Shown piece after piece: positions 10,515 to 18,745 of a stretch of 64,000 bases of DNA. Below the pieces are notes generated by a model that worked only from the letters and a program-made list of their open reading frames with translations, had not been told where the DNA came from and made no database searches. Source of the stretch: Pedomonas sp051304405 (GTDB lineage Bacteria; Pseudomonadota; Alphaproteobacteria; Sphingomonadales; Sphingomonadaceae). A program made the translations under genes and the position numbers. The DNA is taken from the NCBI RefSeq assembly GCF_051304405.1, contig NZ_JBPPGG010000001.1, positions 496,001-560,000 on the forward strand. Reading direction: 5' to 3'. Numbering within the stretch: the stretch's first letter is position 1; the number at the start of each line of letters is the position of its first letter.

Positions 10515-10746
10515 GGCACGCTACCTTTTTGGCTTCGTTGACGGCTTGGCAATGTGTGACCAAATAGACTGATGGCCGGTTGGCGGCCTGTCAGCGCCCT
10601 GGTCAGCACTGTCTCCAGAGTGACCAGGCATTGATCGCTCGCCGCTTCATTGAGGATTGCGTGCGCCTGTGCAAGACCCCTGTCGTCCCATACGGCCGCA
10701 AACGGCCCTGTCGAAGGCCTCCGTCGCCGGGGCGGGCGAGGACGAT

Positions 10747-10932
10747 GTGGCGTCCCCCTGCATGCGCGTCTGCAAGCTGGATGCGGCCGGCCTGCGTTGT
10801 CTCGGGTGCGGCCGCACGTTAGAGGAAATCAGCCGCTGGTCCGCCATGACGGCGCAGGAGCGCAGAGCCGTTGTGGCAAGGCTGGCCGCCCGTCATGGTC
10901 CGGGCGCATCCACGGAAGGGAAGTCGATATGA
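10747..10932 (+). CDS. DUF1289 family small cysteine-rich protein
   Basis: 61-residue protein with the DUF1289 signature: SPCMRVCKLD, then LRCLGCGRTLEEISRW and MTAQER. The four cysteines (C-x4-C ... C-x2-C) suggest a small metal-binding knuckle; the function of the family is unknown. I chose the GTG at 10747 because GAGG lies five bases upstream and the family normally begins just before SPC. The frame stays open to a TTG at 10657, which would add 30 residues without resemblance to anything I know. Its stop overlaps the manC start as ATGA, so the two are probably co-translated. Confidence 0.8.
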   Translation: MASPCMRVCKLDAAGLRCLGCGRTLEEISRWSAMTAQERRAVVARLAARHGPGASTEGKSI

Positions 10933-12362
10933 CCACCGACAAGACGATCTGGCCCGTCATCCTCTCCGGCGGCTCGGGCACGCGGCTGTGGCCACTGTCC
11001 CGCTCCCTGTATCCGAAGCAGCTGCTGCCGCTGGTCGATTCCCGCACCATGCTTCAGGCGACGGTCCGCCGGGTCATGGACGGGGCGCGGTACCGCGCGC
11101 CCCTGCTGGTGGCCAACGAGGAGCACCGCTTCATCATCGCTGAGCAGCTGCGCCAGTGCGGCTGCGCGCCCGAGGCCATCATCCTCGAGCCGGAGGGGCG
11201 CAACACTGCCCCGGCCATTGCCCTTGCCGCCCGCTTCGCGCTGGAGCGCGACCCGGAGGCGCTTCTGCTCGTGATGCCGTCCGACCATCTGATCCGCGAC
11301 GAAGCCGCCTTCGCCGCGGCGGTCGAGGCCGCGGCGGTGGCCGCCGGAGAGCGGCACGCGCTGCTCACCTTCGGCATCCGCCCCGACCGGCCTGAGACGG
11401 GCTACGGCTACATCTGCTGCGGCGCGCCGCTGGAGGGGCACAACGACGTGCATGCGGTGGACCGCTTCGTCGAGAAGCCGGACCTGAAAACCGCCGAGAC
11501 CTACGTGGCCGACGGCAACTATGTGTGGAACAGCGGCATCTTCCTGTTCCGCGCCGCCGACTATCTGGACGAGCTGGCCACCCATGAGCCGGAGATGGCC
11601 GAGGCCGCCGGCGCGGCCATGGACAAGGGGGTCTGGGACAGCCTGTTCTTCCGCCCCGACAAGGAAACCTTCCGCCGCTGCCCCGCGAACTCGGTGGACT
11701 ATGCGGTGATGGAGCGCACCCGCCGCGCCGCCGTGGTGCCGGTAGACATGGGCTGGTCGGACGTGGGCTCGTGGACCGCGCTCTGGGAAGTGAGCCCCAA
11801 GGACGGCAACGGCAACGCCGTGCACGGCGATGTGCTGATCGAGGAGGCCAGCAACTGCTACGCCCGCACCAACGGGCCGGCAGTGGCGCTGGCCGGGGTG
11901 GAGAATCTCATCGTGGTGGCAACGCCCGATGCGGTGCTCGTCACCTCCCGCGAGCGGTCGCAGGACGTGAAGAAGATCGTCGACCGCCTCAAGGCGGACG
12001 GCCGGGAGGAGCACATGGTTCACACCGTGGTGCACCGGCCGTGGGGCACCTACCAGACCACCGACCGGGGCGAGCGGTTCCAGACCAAGCGCATCGTGGT
12101 GAAACCGGGCGAGAAGCTGTCCCTGCAAAAGCACCACCATCGCGCCGAGCACTGGATCGTGGTGCAGGGCACGGCCCGCGTCACCTGCGGCGAGAAGGTG
12201 ATCGACCTGCACGAGAACGAGTCCACCTTCATTCCCATCGGCGTGACCCACCGGCTGGAAAATCCGGGCAAGATCCCGCTGCACATCATCGAGGTGCAGT
12301 CCGGCTCCTATCTGGGTGAGGACGACATCGTCCGCTTCGAGGACACCTATGGGCGCGGCTGA
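10929..12362 (+). CDS. manC: Mannose-1-phosphate guanylyltransferase / mannose-6-phosphate isomerase
   Basis: Bifunctional GDP-mannose enzyme of 477 residues (AlgA/XanB/CpsB/ManC type). The nucleotidyltransferase domain begins with VILSGGSGTRLWPLSRSLYPKQLLPL (pyrophosphorylase signature, residues ~9-34) and has VEKPD near 180. The C-terminal cupin (~360-470) has RPWGTYQT, the metal-binding HHHRAEHWIVV and the closing cupin strand. It supplies GDP-mannose for exopolysaccharide or O-antigen, which fits the neighbouring sugar transferase and epimerase. The ATG overlaps the DUF1289 stop and has GGAAGGGA seven bases upstream. Its stop codon lies inside the first copy of a 21-bp direct repeat. Confidence 0.95.
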   Translation: MTTDKTIWPVILSGGSGTRLWPLSRSLYPKQLLPLVDSRTMLQATVRRVMDGARYRAPLLVANEEHRFIIAEQLRQCGCAPEAIILEPEGRNTAPAIALAARFALERDPEALLLVMPSDHLIRDEAAFAAAVEAAAVAAGERHALLTFGIRPDRPETGYGYICCGAPLEGHNDVHAVDRFVEKPDLKTAETYVADGNYVWNSGIFLFRAADYLDELATHEPEMAEAAGAAMDKGVWDSLFFRPDKETFRRCPANSVDYAVMERTRRAAVVPVDMGWSDVGSWTALWEVSPKDGNGNAVHGDVLIEEASNCYARTNGPAVALAGVENLIVVATPDAVLVTSRERSQDVKKIVDRLKADGREEHMVHTVVHRPWGTYQTTDRGERFQTKRIVVKPGEKLSLQKHHHRAEHWIVVQGTARVTCGEKVIDLHENESTFIPIGVTHRLENPGKIPLHIIEVQSGSYLGEDDIVRFEDTYGRG

Positions 12363-12409
12363 CACGCCGCCATGGCCCTTTTTATGGCGGGCGCGGCTGA
12401 CACGCCGCC
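12351..12409. repeat. Two-copy 21-bp direct repeat across the manC stop codon
   Basis: The 21-base string at 12351-12371 (starting GGGCGCGGCTGACACG) recurs without change at 12389-12409, 38 bases further on. The first copy holds the last codons and TGA of manC; the second copy is in the gap before the epimerase. It looks like a local duplication of the 3' end of the gene. The rest of the 190-base gap shows no gene. Confidence 0.9.
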
Positions 12410-12554
12410 GCCCTCTGTCCCCTTCGGCAACGAGCCATATTCGACTACGAGATTGTTCCAAACCCGGTCCGATTGCCCGATAGTCCCCGACGGCGGCCTG
12501 TTCTGTTGCACCTGCGGCCTATGACCCGAGCAACAACCGTTGGGAACGCCCCTC

Positions 12555-13832
12555 ATGAATCGTGCAAAGAACGACCGCGCGGCGATGCACCGTGCGGCAA
12601 TGAAATCCGCGTCAGGAGACCATGCGTCATCCCCCCGCCTGTGCCTGATCGCCGGCACCCGGCCCGAGTTCATCAAGCTGGCCCCGGTGCTGCATGCGCT
12701 CCGGCAGCGGCCCGAGACGCGGAACTGGCCGGTCCGCTTCATCGCCACAGGCCAGCACCCTGACCTGACCGGCCAGATGTGCCGGGAGCTGGACATCATG
12801 CCGGATGACGTGCTCTCCCTTCCGGCCGTCCCCCTCTCCGCGACCGACGAAGGTCTGGGCGCGCGCCTCGCTGCCCTTCTGTCGGCGCTCGCCCCCCAGG
12901 TGGAGGCCCATGCGGACATCGTGGTGGTGCAGGGCGACACCCACTCCGCGCTGGCCGGAGCCATGGCGGGCAGCTACGCCCGCCGCCCGGTGATGCATGT
13001 GGAGGCGGGGCTGCGCACCGGCCTGCGCCACGCCCCCTTCCCCGAGGAGTTGAACCGCTGCCAGATCGCAACCCACGCCACGGTGCATTTTGCGCCCACG
13101 CCGCTGGCCGTGCGCAATCTCCTGACCGAATCGATCAACCCCGATTCGATCTTCTGCGTCGGCAACACGGTGATCGACGCCATCGCCCGGTTCCACCCCC
13201 GCGCGCTGCGCCCGGTGTGGCCCCGTCCCCACATCCTCGCCACCTGCCACCGGCGCGAGAACTGGGACGGCGGGCTCGCCGCCCTGTGCTCCGCCCTTGC
13301 CGCCTGTGCCAGGCTGTCGGACACGCACGACATTCTGTTCCTCGCGCATCCCAATCCCGCCCTGCTGTCGCAGGTGCGGGCCATCCTCGGCGATCAGCCG
13401 CGCATCTATCTGCTCCCGCCCCAGCCGTATCGGTGCCTCCTGTCCCTGCTGGATGGGGCCGCCGCCGTCGTCACGGATTCCGGCGGCTTGCAGGAGGAAG
13501 CCTCCATGCTGGGCGTGCCGGTGGTGCTCTGCCGGGAGGCGACCGAACGGCCGGAGATCCTCTCTCACGGCGGCTGGCTGGCCGGCTGCGATCCGGCGGC
13601 CTTGCTCCGGGCGATCCGCCAGGCGCTGGGCGCGCCCCGGCCGCCAGCGGGCCGGTCCCCCTTCGGTGACGGAAAGGCCGCCGACCGCATTGTCACGGCG
13701 CTGGTGCGGTTCTGGGCCGGGCAGCGGCCCTACCTCAAACCTGATGAATTATTTGATCCCAATCGCCCTTCCGATGCAGATGCGCCGTTGAACAACCGAA
13801 AAGCCTTCGCTATAGGGGCTGGCACAAGGTGA
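12555..13832 (+). CDS. wecB: UDP-N-acetylglucosamine 2-epimerase, non-hydrolysing (WecB-like)
   Basis: 425-residue epimerase that makes UDP-ManNAc for surface polysaccharide. Signature pieces are LCLIAGTRPEFIKLAPV near residue 33, VVQGDTHSALAGA (~125), HVEAGLRTG (~150), PEELNR, ATCHRRENW (~230) and TDSGGLQEEASMLGVPVVLCREATERPE (~315-340), which covers the catalytic Asp/Glu/His set. The start ATG 12555 has GGGAA eight bases upstream; ~30 residues precede the family's usual beginning. The last ~25 residues are not family-like, and the stop codon lies inside the first bases of the tRNA-Ser gene, a five-base overlap. Confidence 0.92.
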   Translation: MNRAKNDRAAMHRAAMKSASGDHASSPRLCLIAGTRPEFIKLAPVLHALRQRPETRNWPVRFIATGQHPDLTGQMCRELDIMPDDVLSLPAVPLSATDEGLGARLAALLSALAPQVEAHADIVVVQGDTHSALAGAMAGSYARRPVMHVEAGLRTGLRHAPFPEELNRCQIATHATVHFAPTPLAVRNLLTESINPDSIFCVGNTVIDAIARFHPRALRPVWPRPHILATCHRRENWDGGLAALCSALAACARLSDTHDILFLAHPNPALLSQVRAILGDQPRIYLLPPQPYRCLLSLLDGAAAVVTDSGGLQEEASMLGVPVVLCREATERPEILSHGGWLAGCDPAALLRAIRQALGAPRPPAGRSPFGDGKAADRIVTALVRFWAGQRPYLKPDELFDPNRPSDADAPLNNRKAFAIGAGTR

Positions 13833-13920
13833 CGTGGCCGAGCGGCTGAAGGCGGCGGTTTGCTAAACCGTTATACGGGGATAACCCGTATCGAGGGTTC
13901 GAATCCCTCCGTCACCGCCA
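13828..13920 (+). tRNA. tRNA-Ser (anticodon GCU)
   Basis: A 93-base class II tRNA. Acceptor GGTGACG pairs with CGTCACC at the 3' end, followed by discriminator G and an encoded CCA. The D arm is TGGCCGAGCGGCTGAAGG, the anticodon stem GCGGTTT..AAACCGT encloses a GCT anticodon, there is a long variable arm (ACGGGGATAACCCGT), and the T arm is AGGGTTCGAATCCCT. It reads AGC/AGU serine codons. The upstream epimerase frame ends within its first five bases. Confidence 0.97.
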
Positions 13921-14327
13921 TCTCCCCGAGCGATCCTCCCGGTATTACCCGATATTATGAGCCGTTCACGGCTTGCCGACCCGGTCCGCCGAGGCGACGC
14001 GGTGCAGGGTGCGCGCCCCCCTGCCGTCCTTCCCTCACTTCCCTTCCGGCGGTGCGGCCTTCCGCCGTTTCAGCCCCCGGCTGCCGAACCCTGTCCCGTC
14101 GACTCGCGTTCCGGGCACAGCGGCGACTCGTTGCCGGCAACGCGAATCGGCCCGGCGAGCGACGCGCCGTGGCGGCGGAGAGGCAGCCCGAGTTCATGCC
14201 TGTTTGGGCCATGGGATTGCAGTTTCCCTGCCCAAATGACGGGGTATCGTCATTTCAACCTTCCATCCGCGCAGCATGATGACTAAAGCGATGTCACAAA
14301 TGGGCAGTCTGATTGGGCGATAATAAC
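13921..14327. other. Gene-free region between tRNA-Ser and sdhC
   Basis: 407 bases without a convincing gene. I see no integrase, no repeat of the tRNA 3' end and no transposon, so the tRNA does not look used as an insertion site here. The right end is less GC-rich and presumably carries the sdh promoter, including the inverted repeat at 14234-14255. Confidence 0.6.
14234..14255. promoter_or_regulatory. Inverted repeat upstream of sdhC, possible operator
   Basis: Perfect seven-base arms AAATGAC and GTCATTT separated by GGGGTATC, 72 bases before the sdhC ATG. The position and symmetry suit a dimeric regulator of the sdh operon. No regulator can be named from the sequence. Confidence 0.4.
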
Positions 14328-14717
14328 ATGGCAGCAAACCGCGCACGGCCGCTTTCACCTCATCTCCAGGTCTACCGCTGGCGGGCCAACATGCTGGTCT
14401 CGATCCTGCATCGCGCCACCGGCATCGGCCTCTCCATCGTTGGAGCGGGCATCCTTCTCTGGTGGCTTCTCGCCGCCGCGAGCGGGGAGGAAGCCTACGG
14501 CAAGTTCCTCGAGCTTGCCCTTCATCCGTTCGGGCTCTTCGTGCTGTTCGGCCTGACCGCCGTGTTCTTCCAGCACTTCTTCTCCGGTCTGCGTCACCTG
14601 TACATGGACACCGGCGCGGGCTACGAGCCGGCGCGCAGCCGCCGGATGGCCGCCCTGACCATCGTGGGCACCGTGGTGCTGACCCTGGCCGTCTGGGCCA
14701 TCATCATTTTCGCGTAA
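14328..14717 (+). CDS. sdhC: Succinate dehydrogenase cytochrome b556 subunit
   Basis: 129-residue membrane anchor of complex II. The N-terminal RPLSPHLQVYRW and SILHRATGIGLS are the SdhC quinone-site signature (Ser/Arg of the site). Three membrane spans follow, with the haem-ligand region HHFFSGLRHLYMDTG written here as FQHFFSGLRHLYMD. ATG 14328 is chosen by family length; a TTG at 14313 is possible. First gene of sdhC-sdhD-sdhA. Confidence 0.95.
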   Translation: MAANRARPLSPHLQVYRWRANMLVSILHRATGIGLSIVGAGILLWWLLAAASGEEAYGKFLELALHPFGLFVLFGLTAVFFQHFFSGLRHLYMDTGAGYEPARSRRMAALTIVGTVVLTLAVWAIIIFA

Positions 14718-14727
14718 GGAGACGGAC

Positions 14728-15102
14728 ATGCGTACGGAACTCGGCAAGGTCCGCGGCCTTGGCGCCGCCAAGTCCGGCAGCGCCCGCTGGTGGATGGAGC
14801 GCGTTACCTCGGTGGCGCTGATCCCGCTGTCGGTGTGGCTTCTGGCCTCTCTGGTGTCGGGCGTCGCCTCGTCGCACGCCGTTCTGACGGAGTGGATCGC
14901 CAACCCGCTGGTGGCCGTTCTCCTGATCCTGTTCGTTGCCGTTGCCTTCTACCACGCGGCCATGGGCCTCAAGGTCGTGGTGGAGGACTATGTGCATGAG
15001 CACGGCAACAAGATCGCCAGCCTGCTGATCATCGACTTTCTCGCCATTGTCGGCGCGCTCGCCGGCATCGTCGCTGTACTCAAGATCGCGTTCGGAGCCT
15101 GA
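14728..15102 (+). CDS. sdhD: Succinate dehydrogenase hydrophobic anchor subunit
   Basis: 124 residues, the second membrane anchor of complex II. It starts with RTELGKVRGLGAAKSGSARWWMERVTS, typical of alphaproteobacterial SdhD, and has three spans with AFYHAAMGLKVVVEDYVHE, where the His near residue 76 is the expected haem b ligand and the following Asp/Tyr pair is at the quinone site. Ribosome binding site AAGGAG lies just before the ATG. Eleven bases after sdhC and two before sdhA. Confidence 0.95.
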   Translation: MRTELGKVRGLGAAKSGSARWWMERVTSVALIPLSVWLLASLVSGVASSHAVLTEWIANPLVAVLLILFVAVAFYHAAMGLKVVVEDYVHEHGNKIASLLIIDFLAIVGALAGIVAVLKIAFGA

Positions 15103-15104
15103 AC

Positions 15105-16892
15105 ATGCCTGAGGCCTACAAGATTATCGACCATGTCTATGACGCCGTCGTCGTGGGCGCTGGCGGCTCGGGCCTGCGCGCGACCATGGGTCTGGCGGAA
15201 GCGGGCCTGAGGACCGCCTGCATCACCAAGGTGTTCCCCACCCGCAGCCACACCGTGGCGGCGCAGGGCGGCATCGCCGCCTCGCTGGGCAACATGGGGC
15301 CGGACCACTGGACCTGGCACATGTACGACACCGTGAAGGGGTCGGACTGGCTGGGCGACCAGGACGCCATCGAATACCTCTGCCGCGAAGCCCCGAATGC
15401 GGTGTACGAGCTGGAGCACTACGGCGTTCCGTTCAGCCGCACCGAGGAAGGCAAGATCTACCAGCGCGCCTTCGGCGGCATGACCCAGAACATGGGCCAG
15501 GGCCCGGCGGCGCAGCGCACCTGCGCGGCGGCGGACCGCACCGGCCACGCCATGCTGCACGCGCTGTACCAGCAGAGCCTGAAGTACGAATCCGACTTCT
15601 ACATCGAGTACTTCGCCCTTGACCTCATCATGGTCAACGGCGAGTGCCGCGGCGTCATCGCCATGTGCATGGAAGACGGCACCATCCACCGCTTCCGCTC
15701 GCACGCCGTGGTTCTGGCCACCGGCGGCTACGGCCGCTGCTACTTCTCGGCCACCTCGGCCCACACCTGCACCGGCGACGGCGGCGGCATGGTGGTGCGC
15801 GCCGGCCTGCCGCTGCAGGATCTGGAGTTCGTGCAGTTCCACCCGACCGGCATCTACGGCGCGGGCGTGCTCATCACCGAGGGCGCGCGCGGCGAAGGCG
15901 GCTACCTCACCAACTCCAAGGGCGAGCGCTTCATGGAGCGCTACGCGCCGTCGGCCAAGGACCTGGCCTCGCGCGACGTGGTCTCCCGCTCCATGGCCAT
16001 GGAAATCCGTGAGGGCCGTGGCGTCGGCAAGGAAGGCGACCACATCTACCTGCACCTCAACCACATCGCGCCGGAGATTCTGGCCGAGCGGCTGCCGGGC
16101 ATCACCGAAACCGCGAAGATCTTCGCGGGTGTGGACCTGCACAAGGAGCCGATCCCGGTGGTGCCGACCGTCCACTACAACATGGGCGGCATCCCGACCA
16201 ACTATCACGGCGAGGTCGTCACCCTGAAGGACGGCAACCCGGATACGGTCGTCCCCGGCCTGTTCGCGGTGGGTGAAGCGGCCTGCGTGTCGGTGCACGG
16301 CGCGAACCGCCTCGGCTCCAACTCGCTGATCGACCTGGTGGTGTTCGGCCGCGCCGCAGCCAAGCGCGTGGCCGAGATCGTGAAGCCGGGCACGCCGCAC
16401 CATCCGCTGCCGTCGGATTCGGCGGACCTCGCCCTCGGCCGCCTGGACAAGTTCCGCCACGCCAAGGGCGGCACGCCGACCGCCAAGCTGCGCCTTGCCA
16501 TGCAGAAGACGATGCAGGCCAACTGCGCCGTGTTCCGCACGGACGAGATCCTGCAGGAAGGCATCCAGAAGATCGGCGACGTCTATCAGGGCATGAGCGA
16601 CATCGGCATCACCGACCGCTCGCTGGTGTGGAACACCGACCTGATCGAGACCCTGGAGCTGGACAACATGATGCCCCAGGCGATCATCACCATGCATTCG
16701 GCCGCCAACCGCAAGGAAAGCCGCGGCGCGCACATGCACGAGGACTACCCGAACCGCGACGACGAGAACTGGATGAAGCACACCATTGCCTGGTTCGACA
16801 ACGGCAAGGTGAACATCGACTATCGTCCGGTCCACACCTACACCCTCACCGAGGAGGTGGAGTACATCAAGCCGAAGGCCCGCGTGTACTGA
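15105..16892 (+). CDS. sdhA: Succinate dehydrogenase flavoprotein subunit
   Basis: 595-residue FAD subunit oxidising succinate to fumarate in the TCA cycle and respiratory chain. It has the dinucleotide loop VVVGAGGSGLRA (residues ~16-27), the covalent FAD site TRSHTVAAQGGIAASLGN (His near 49), the substrate region QFHPTGIYGAGVLITEGARGEGG, and HYNMGGIPT and GANRLGSNSL in the capping part. Full length for the family. Normally sdhB follows directly; here a terminator-like hairpin and an aldehyde dehydrogenase follow, so the iron-sulfur subunit is encoded elsewhere. Confidence 0.98.
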   Translation: MPEAYKIIDHVYDAVVVGAGGSGLRATMGLAEAGLRTACITKVFPTRSHTVAAQGGIAASLGNMGPDHWTWHMYDTVKGSDWLGDQDAIEYLCREAPNAVYELEHYGVPFSRTEEGKIYQRAFGGMTQNMGQGPAAQRTCAAADRTGHAMLHALYQQSLKYESDFYIEYFALDLIMVNGECRGVIAMCMEDGTIHRFRSHAVVLATGGYGRCYFSATSAHTCTGDGGGMVVRAGLPLQDLEFVQFHPTGIYGAGVLITEGARGEGGYLTNSKGERFMERYAPSAKDLASRDVVSRSMAMEIREGRGVGKEGDHIYLHLNHIAPEILAERLPGITETAKIFAGVDLHKEPIPVVPTVHYNMGGIPTNYHGEVVTLKDGNPDTVVPGLFAVGEAACVSVHGANRLGSNSLIDLVVFGRAAAKRVAEIVKPGTPHHPLPSDSADLALGRLDKFRHAKGGTPTAKLRLAMQKTMQANCAVFRTDEILQEGIQKIGDVYQGMSDIGITDRSLVWNTDLIETLELDNMMPQAIITMHSAANRKESRGAHMHEDYPNRDDENWMKHTIAWFDNGKVNIDYRPVHTYTLTEEVEYIKPKARVY

Positions 16893-16923
16893 TCCTCCCG
16901 GAGCAGACCCAACTCAGACCGGA

Positions 16924-16954
16924 ACGGGCGCCCTCGCGGCGCCCGTTTCGTTTT
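16924..16954 (+). terminator. Intrinsic terminator after sdhA
   Basis: Stem ACGGGCGCC / GGCGCCCGT with a five-base loop, followed by TTCGTTTT, 32 bases after the sdhA stop. It closes the sdhCDA unit before an sdhB could be read. Confidence 0.8.
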
Positions 16955-17052
16955 GAGCCCCTGTTCCCGTCCCCGCCAACCGACTATGACTCGGGGTGTC
17001 AGCGCGGCAGACACGACAGACAGAGCCCGCGCAGGAGGGGAGAGGATACACC

Positions 17053-18483
17053 ATGCAGAACGCCACCCGGTTCTACATCAACGGCGCGTGGGTCGAGCCC
17101 GAAGGGACGCAGCGCCTTGACGTCATCAATCCCGCCACCGAGCAGCCCATCGGCCAGATCGCGCTCGGCACCGAGGCGGACGTGAACAAGGCCGTGGCCG
17201 CCGCCCAGGCCGCCTTCCCCGCCTGGGAAGCCACCAGCCGCGAGGAACGGCTCGCCCTGTTCGATCGAATCATCGAGGTCTACAAGACCCGGCTCAACGA
17301 CATCGCCGAGACCATCTGCGACGAAATGGGCGCGCCCCTCTGGCTGGCGCAGCGGGCGCAGGCCGCCATCGGGCTGGTGCATCTGACGACCGCTCGCCAG
17401 ACCCTCGCGGACTTCGCCTTCGAAGAGCAGCTTGGCACCACCCATGTCTTCCGCGAGCCCATCGGCGTTGTCGCCATGATCACGCCCTGGAACTGGCCGA
17501 TCAACCAGATCGCCGCCAAGGTGGCCCCGGCGCTCGCCGCCGGCTGCACCATGGTGCTGAAACCCTCCGAGATCGCGCCGCTCAACGCCATCCTGTTCGC
17601 CGAGGTGCTGCACGAGGCGGGCGTGCCCGCCGGCGTGTTCAATCTGGTCAACGGCGACGGGCCGACCGTGGGCGCCGCCCTCTCCCGCCACCCGGACGTG
17701 GCGATGGTCTCCTTCACCGGCTCCACCCGCGCCGGTATCGAGGTGGCGAAGAACGCGGCGGACACGGTGAAGCGCGTGGCCCAGGAGCTGGGCGGCAAGT
17801 CCCCCAACATCATCCTGGACGATGCGAACCTGGAGAAGGCGGTGACAGCGGGTTTCCGCAGCGTGTGCGTCAACGCGGGCCAGTCCTGCAACGCCCCCAC
17901 CCGCATGCTCCTGCCCCGCGCCCGCTACGAGGAGGCGGTCGCCATCGCGAAGGCCGCCGCCGAGAAGGTGGTCGTCGGCAACCCGCGCGAGGCGAACGTC
18001 ACCTACGGGCCGGTCGCCAGCGAGGCGCAGTGGAACAAGATCCAGCGGCTGATCGAGACCGCCCTCAAGGAAGGCGCGCGGCTAGTCACCGGCGGCCCGG
18101 GCAAGCCGGAGGGGCTGAACGTGGGCTACTATGTGCGCCCCACCATCTTCGCTGACGTCACCAACGACATGACCATCGCCCGCGAGGAAGTGTTCGGCCC
18201 GGTGCTCGTGCTCATTCCCTATGAGACCGAGGAGGAGGCCATCCGCATCGCCAACGACACGCCCTACGGCCTCTCCGCCTACGTCACCTCCGCCGATCTG
18301 GATCGCGCCCGCCGCGTCGCGGCCCGCCTGCGCGCGGGCAACGTGCATCTCAACGGCGCCGAGATCGACCCGCGCGCCCCGTTCGGGGGCTACAAGCAGT
18401 CCGGCAACGGGCGCGAGTTCGGCGTCCACGGCCTGCTGGAGTTCCTCGAAACCAAGGCCGTGCTGGGCTACGCCGCCGCCTGA
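17053..18483 (+). CDS. NAD(P)-dependent aldehyde dehydrogenase family protein
   Basis: 476-residue soluble aldehyde dehydrogenase. The Rossmann part has ITPWNWPINQIAAKVAPALAAGC, the motif FTGSTRAG, catalytic general-base Glu in VAQELGGKSPN, nucleophile Cys in NAGQSCNAPTR, and late EVFGPVLVLIPY and FGGYKQSGNGREFG. The substrate cannot be assigned from sequence; the closest pattern is the broad betaine/semialdehyde-type family. ATG 17053 has GAGGGGAGAGGA upstream; the frame is open from 16996. It stands alone between the sdh operon and a dispersed repeat element. Confidence 0.92.
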   Translation: MQNATRFYINGAWVEPEGTQRLDVINPATEQPIGQIALGTEADVNKAVAAAQAAFPAWEATSREERLALFDRIIEVYKTRLNDIAETICDEMGAPLWLAQRAQAAIGLVHLTTARQTLADFAFEEQLGTTHVFREPIGVVAMITPWNWPINQIAAKVAPALAAGCTMVLKPSEIAPLNAILFAEVLHEAGVPAGVFNLVNGDGPTVGAALSRHPDVAMVSFTGSTRAGIEVAKNAADTVKRVAQELGGKSPNIILDDANLEKAVTAGFRSVCVNAGQSCNAPTRMLLPRARYEEAVAIAKAAAEKVVVGNPREANVTYGPVASEAQWNKIQRLIETALKEGARLVTGGPGKPEGLNVGYYVRPTIFADVTNDMTIAREEVFGPVLVLIPYETEEEAIRIANDTPYGLSAYVTSADLDRARRVAARLRAGNVHLNGAEIDPRAPFGGYKQSGNGREFGVHGLLEFLETKAVLGYAAA

Positions 18484-18513
18484 GGCGGGGGTTTTCCCGG
18501 CGATTTTCTTATC

Positions 18514-18633
18514 GCAGGAGGGACTTGGTCCCTCCTGCACCTCCCGTTCCTTGTCGGGACGCACCCGGTCGTTCTGGCGCATCCCTTTCAAAAAAGAAGG
18601 GGGATCGCCAAGGGGGGCCGAGACCCCCTTGGC
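18514..18633. repeat. Dispersed intergenic hairpin element, copy 1 (long subtype)
   Basis: Left hairpin GCAGGAGGGAC-TTG-GTCCCTCCTGC (18514-18538), followed by CACCTCCC. Right hairpin GCCAAGGGGG / CCCCCTTGGC (18607-18633) with a seven-base loop, preceded by an A-run between TTTC and GAAGGGGGAT. It lies between the 3' ends of the aldehyde dehydrogenase and the convergent cheY-like gene. The same plan recurs near 22.2, 28.0, 34.3, 52.0 and 61.5 kb; copy 4 shares this right-hand half. Confidence 0.85.
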
Positions 18634-18663
18634 AGACAATCTTGAAAACCGCGCACAAACGCC

Positions 18664-18687
18664 AAAAGGCCGCCGGAATGGGCGGCC
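18664..18687 (-). terminator. Intrinsic terminator for the cheY-like gene
   Basis: On the minus strand, stem GGCCGCC / GGCGGCC with a six-base loop followed by TTTT. A second stem, CCCGCCGG / CCGGCGGG at 18709-18730, stands between it and the gene. Confidence 0.6.
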
Positions 18688-18745
18688 GTGGCTGTTCTGA
18701 CGGGCTCTCCCGCCGGACGGTCCCGGCGGGTGCTGCCGCTTCGGC

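Noticed and set aside
10657..10746. TTG start adding 30 residues to the DUF1289 protein
   Set aside because: The ribosome-binding-like GAGGA abuts the TTG, and the added residues are not part of the family; kept only as an alternative.
13828..14327. tRNA-Ser followed by a 400-base gap as a possible island attachment site
   Set aside because: No integrase, no repeated tRNA end and no foreign genes; sdhC follows.
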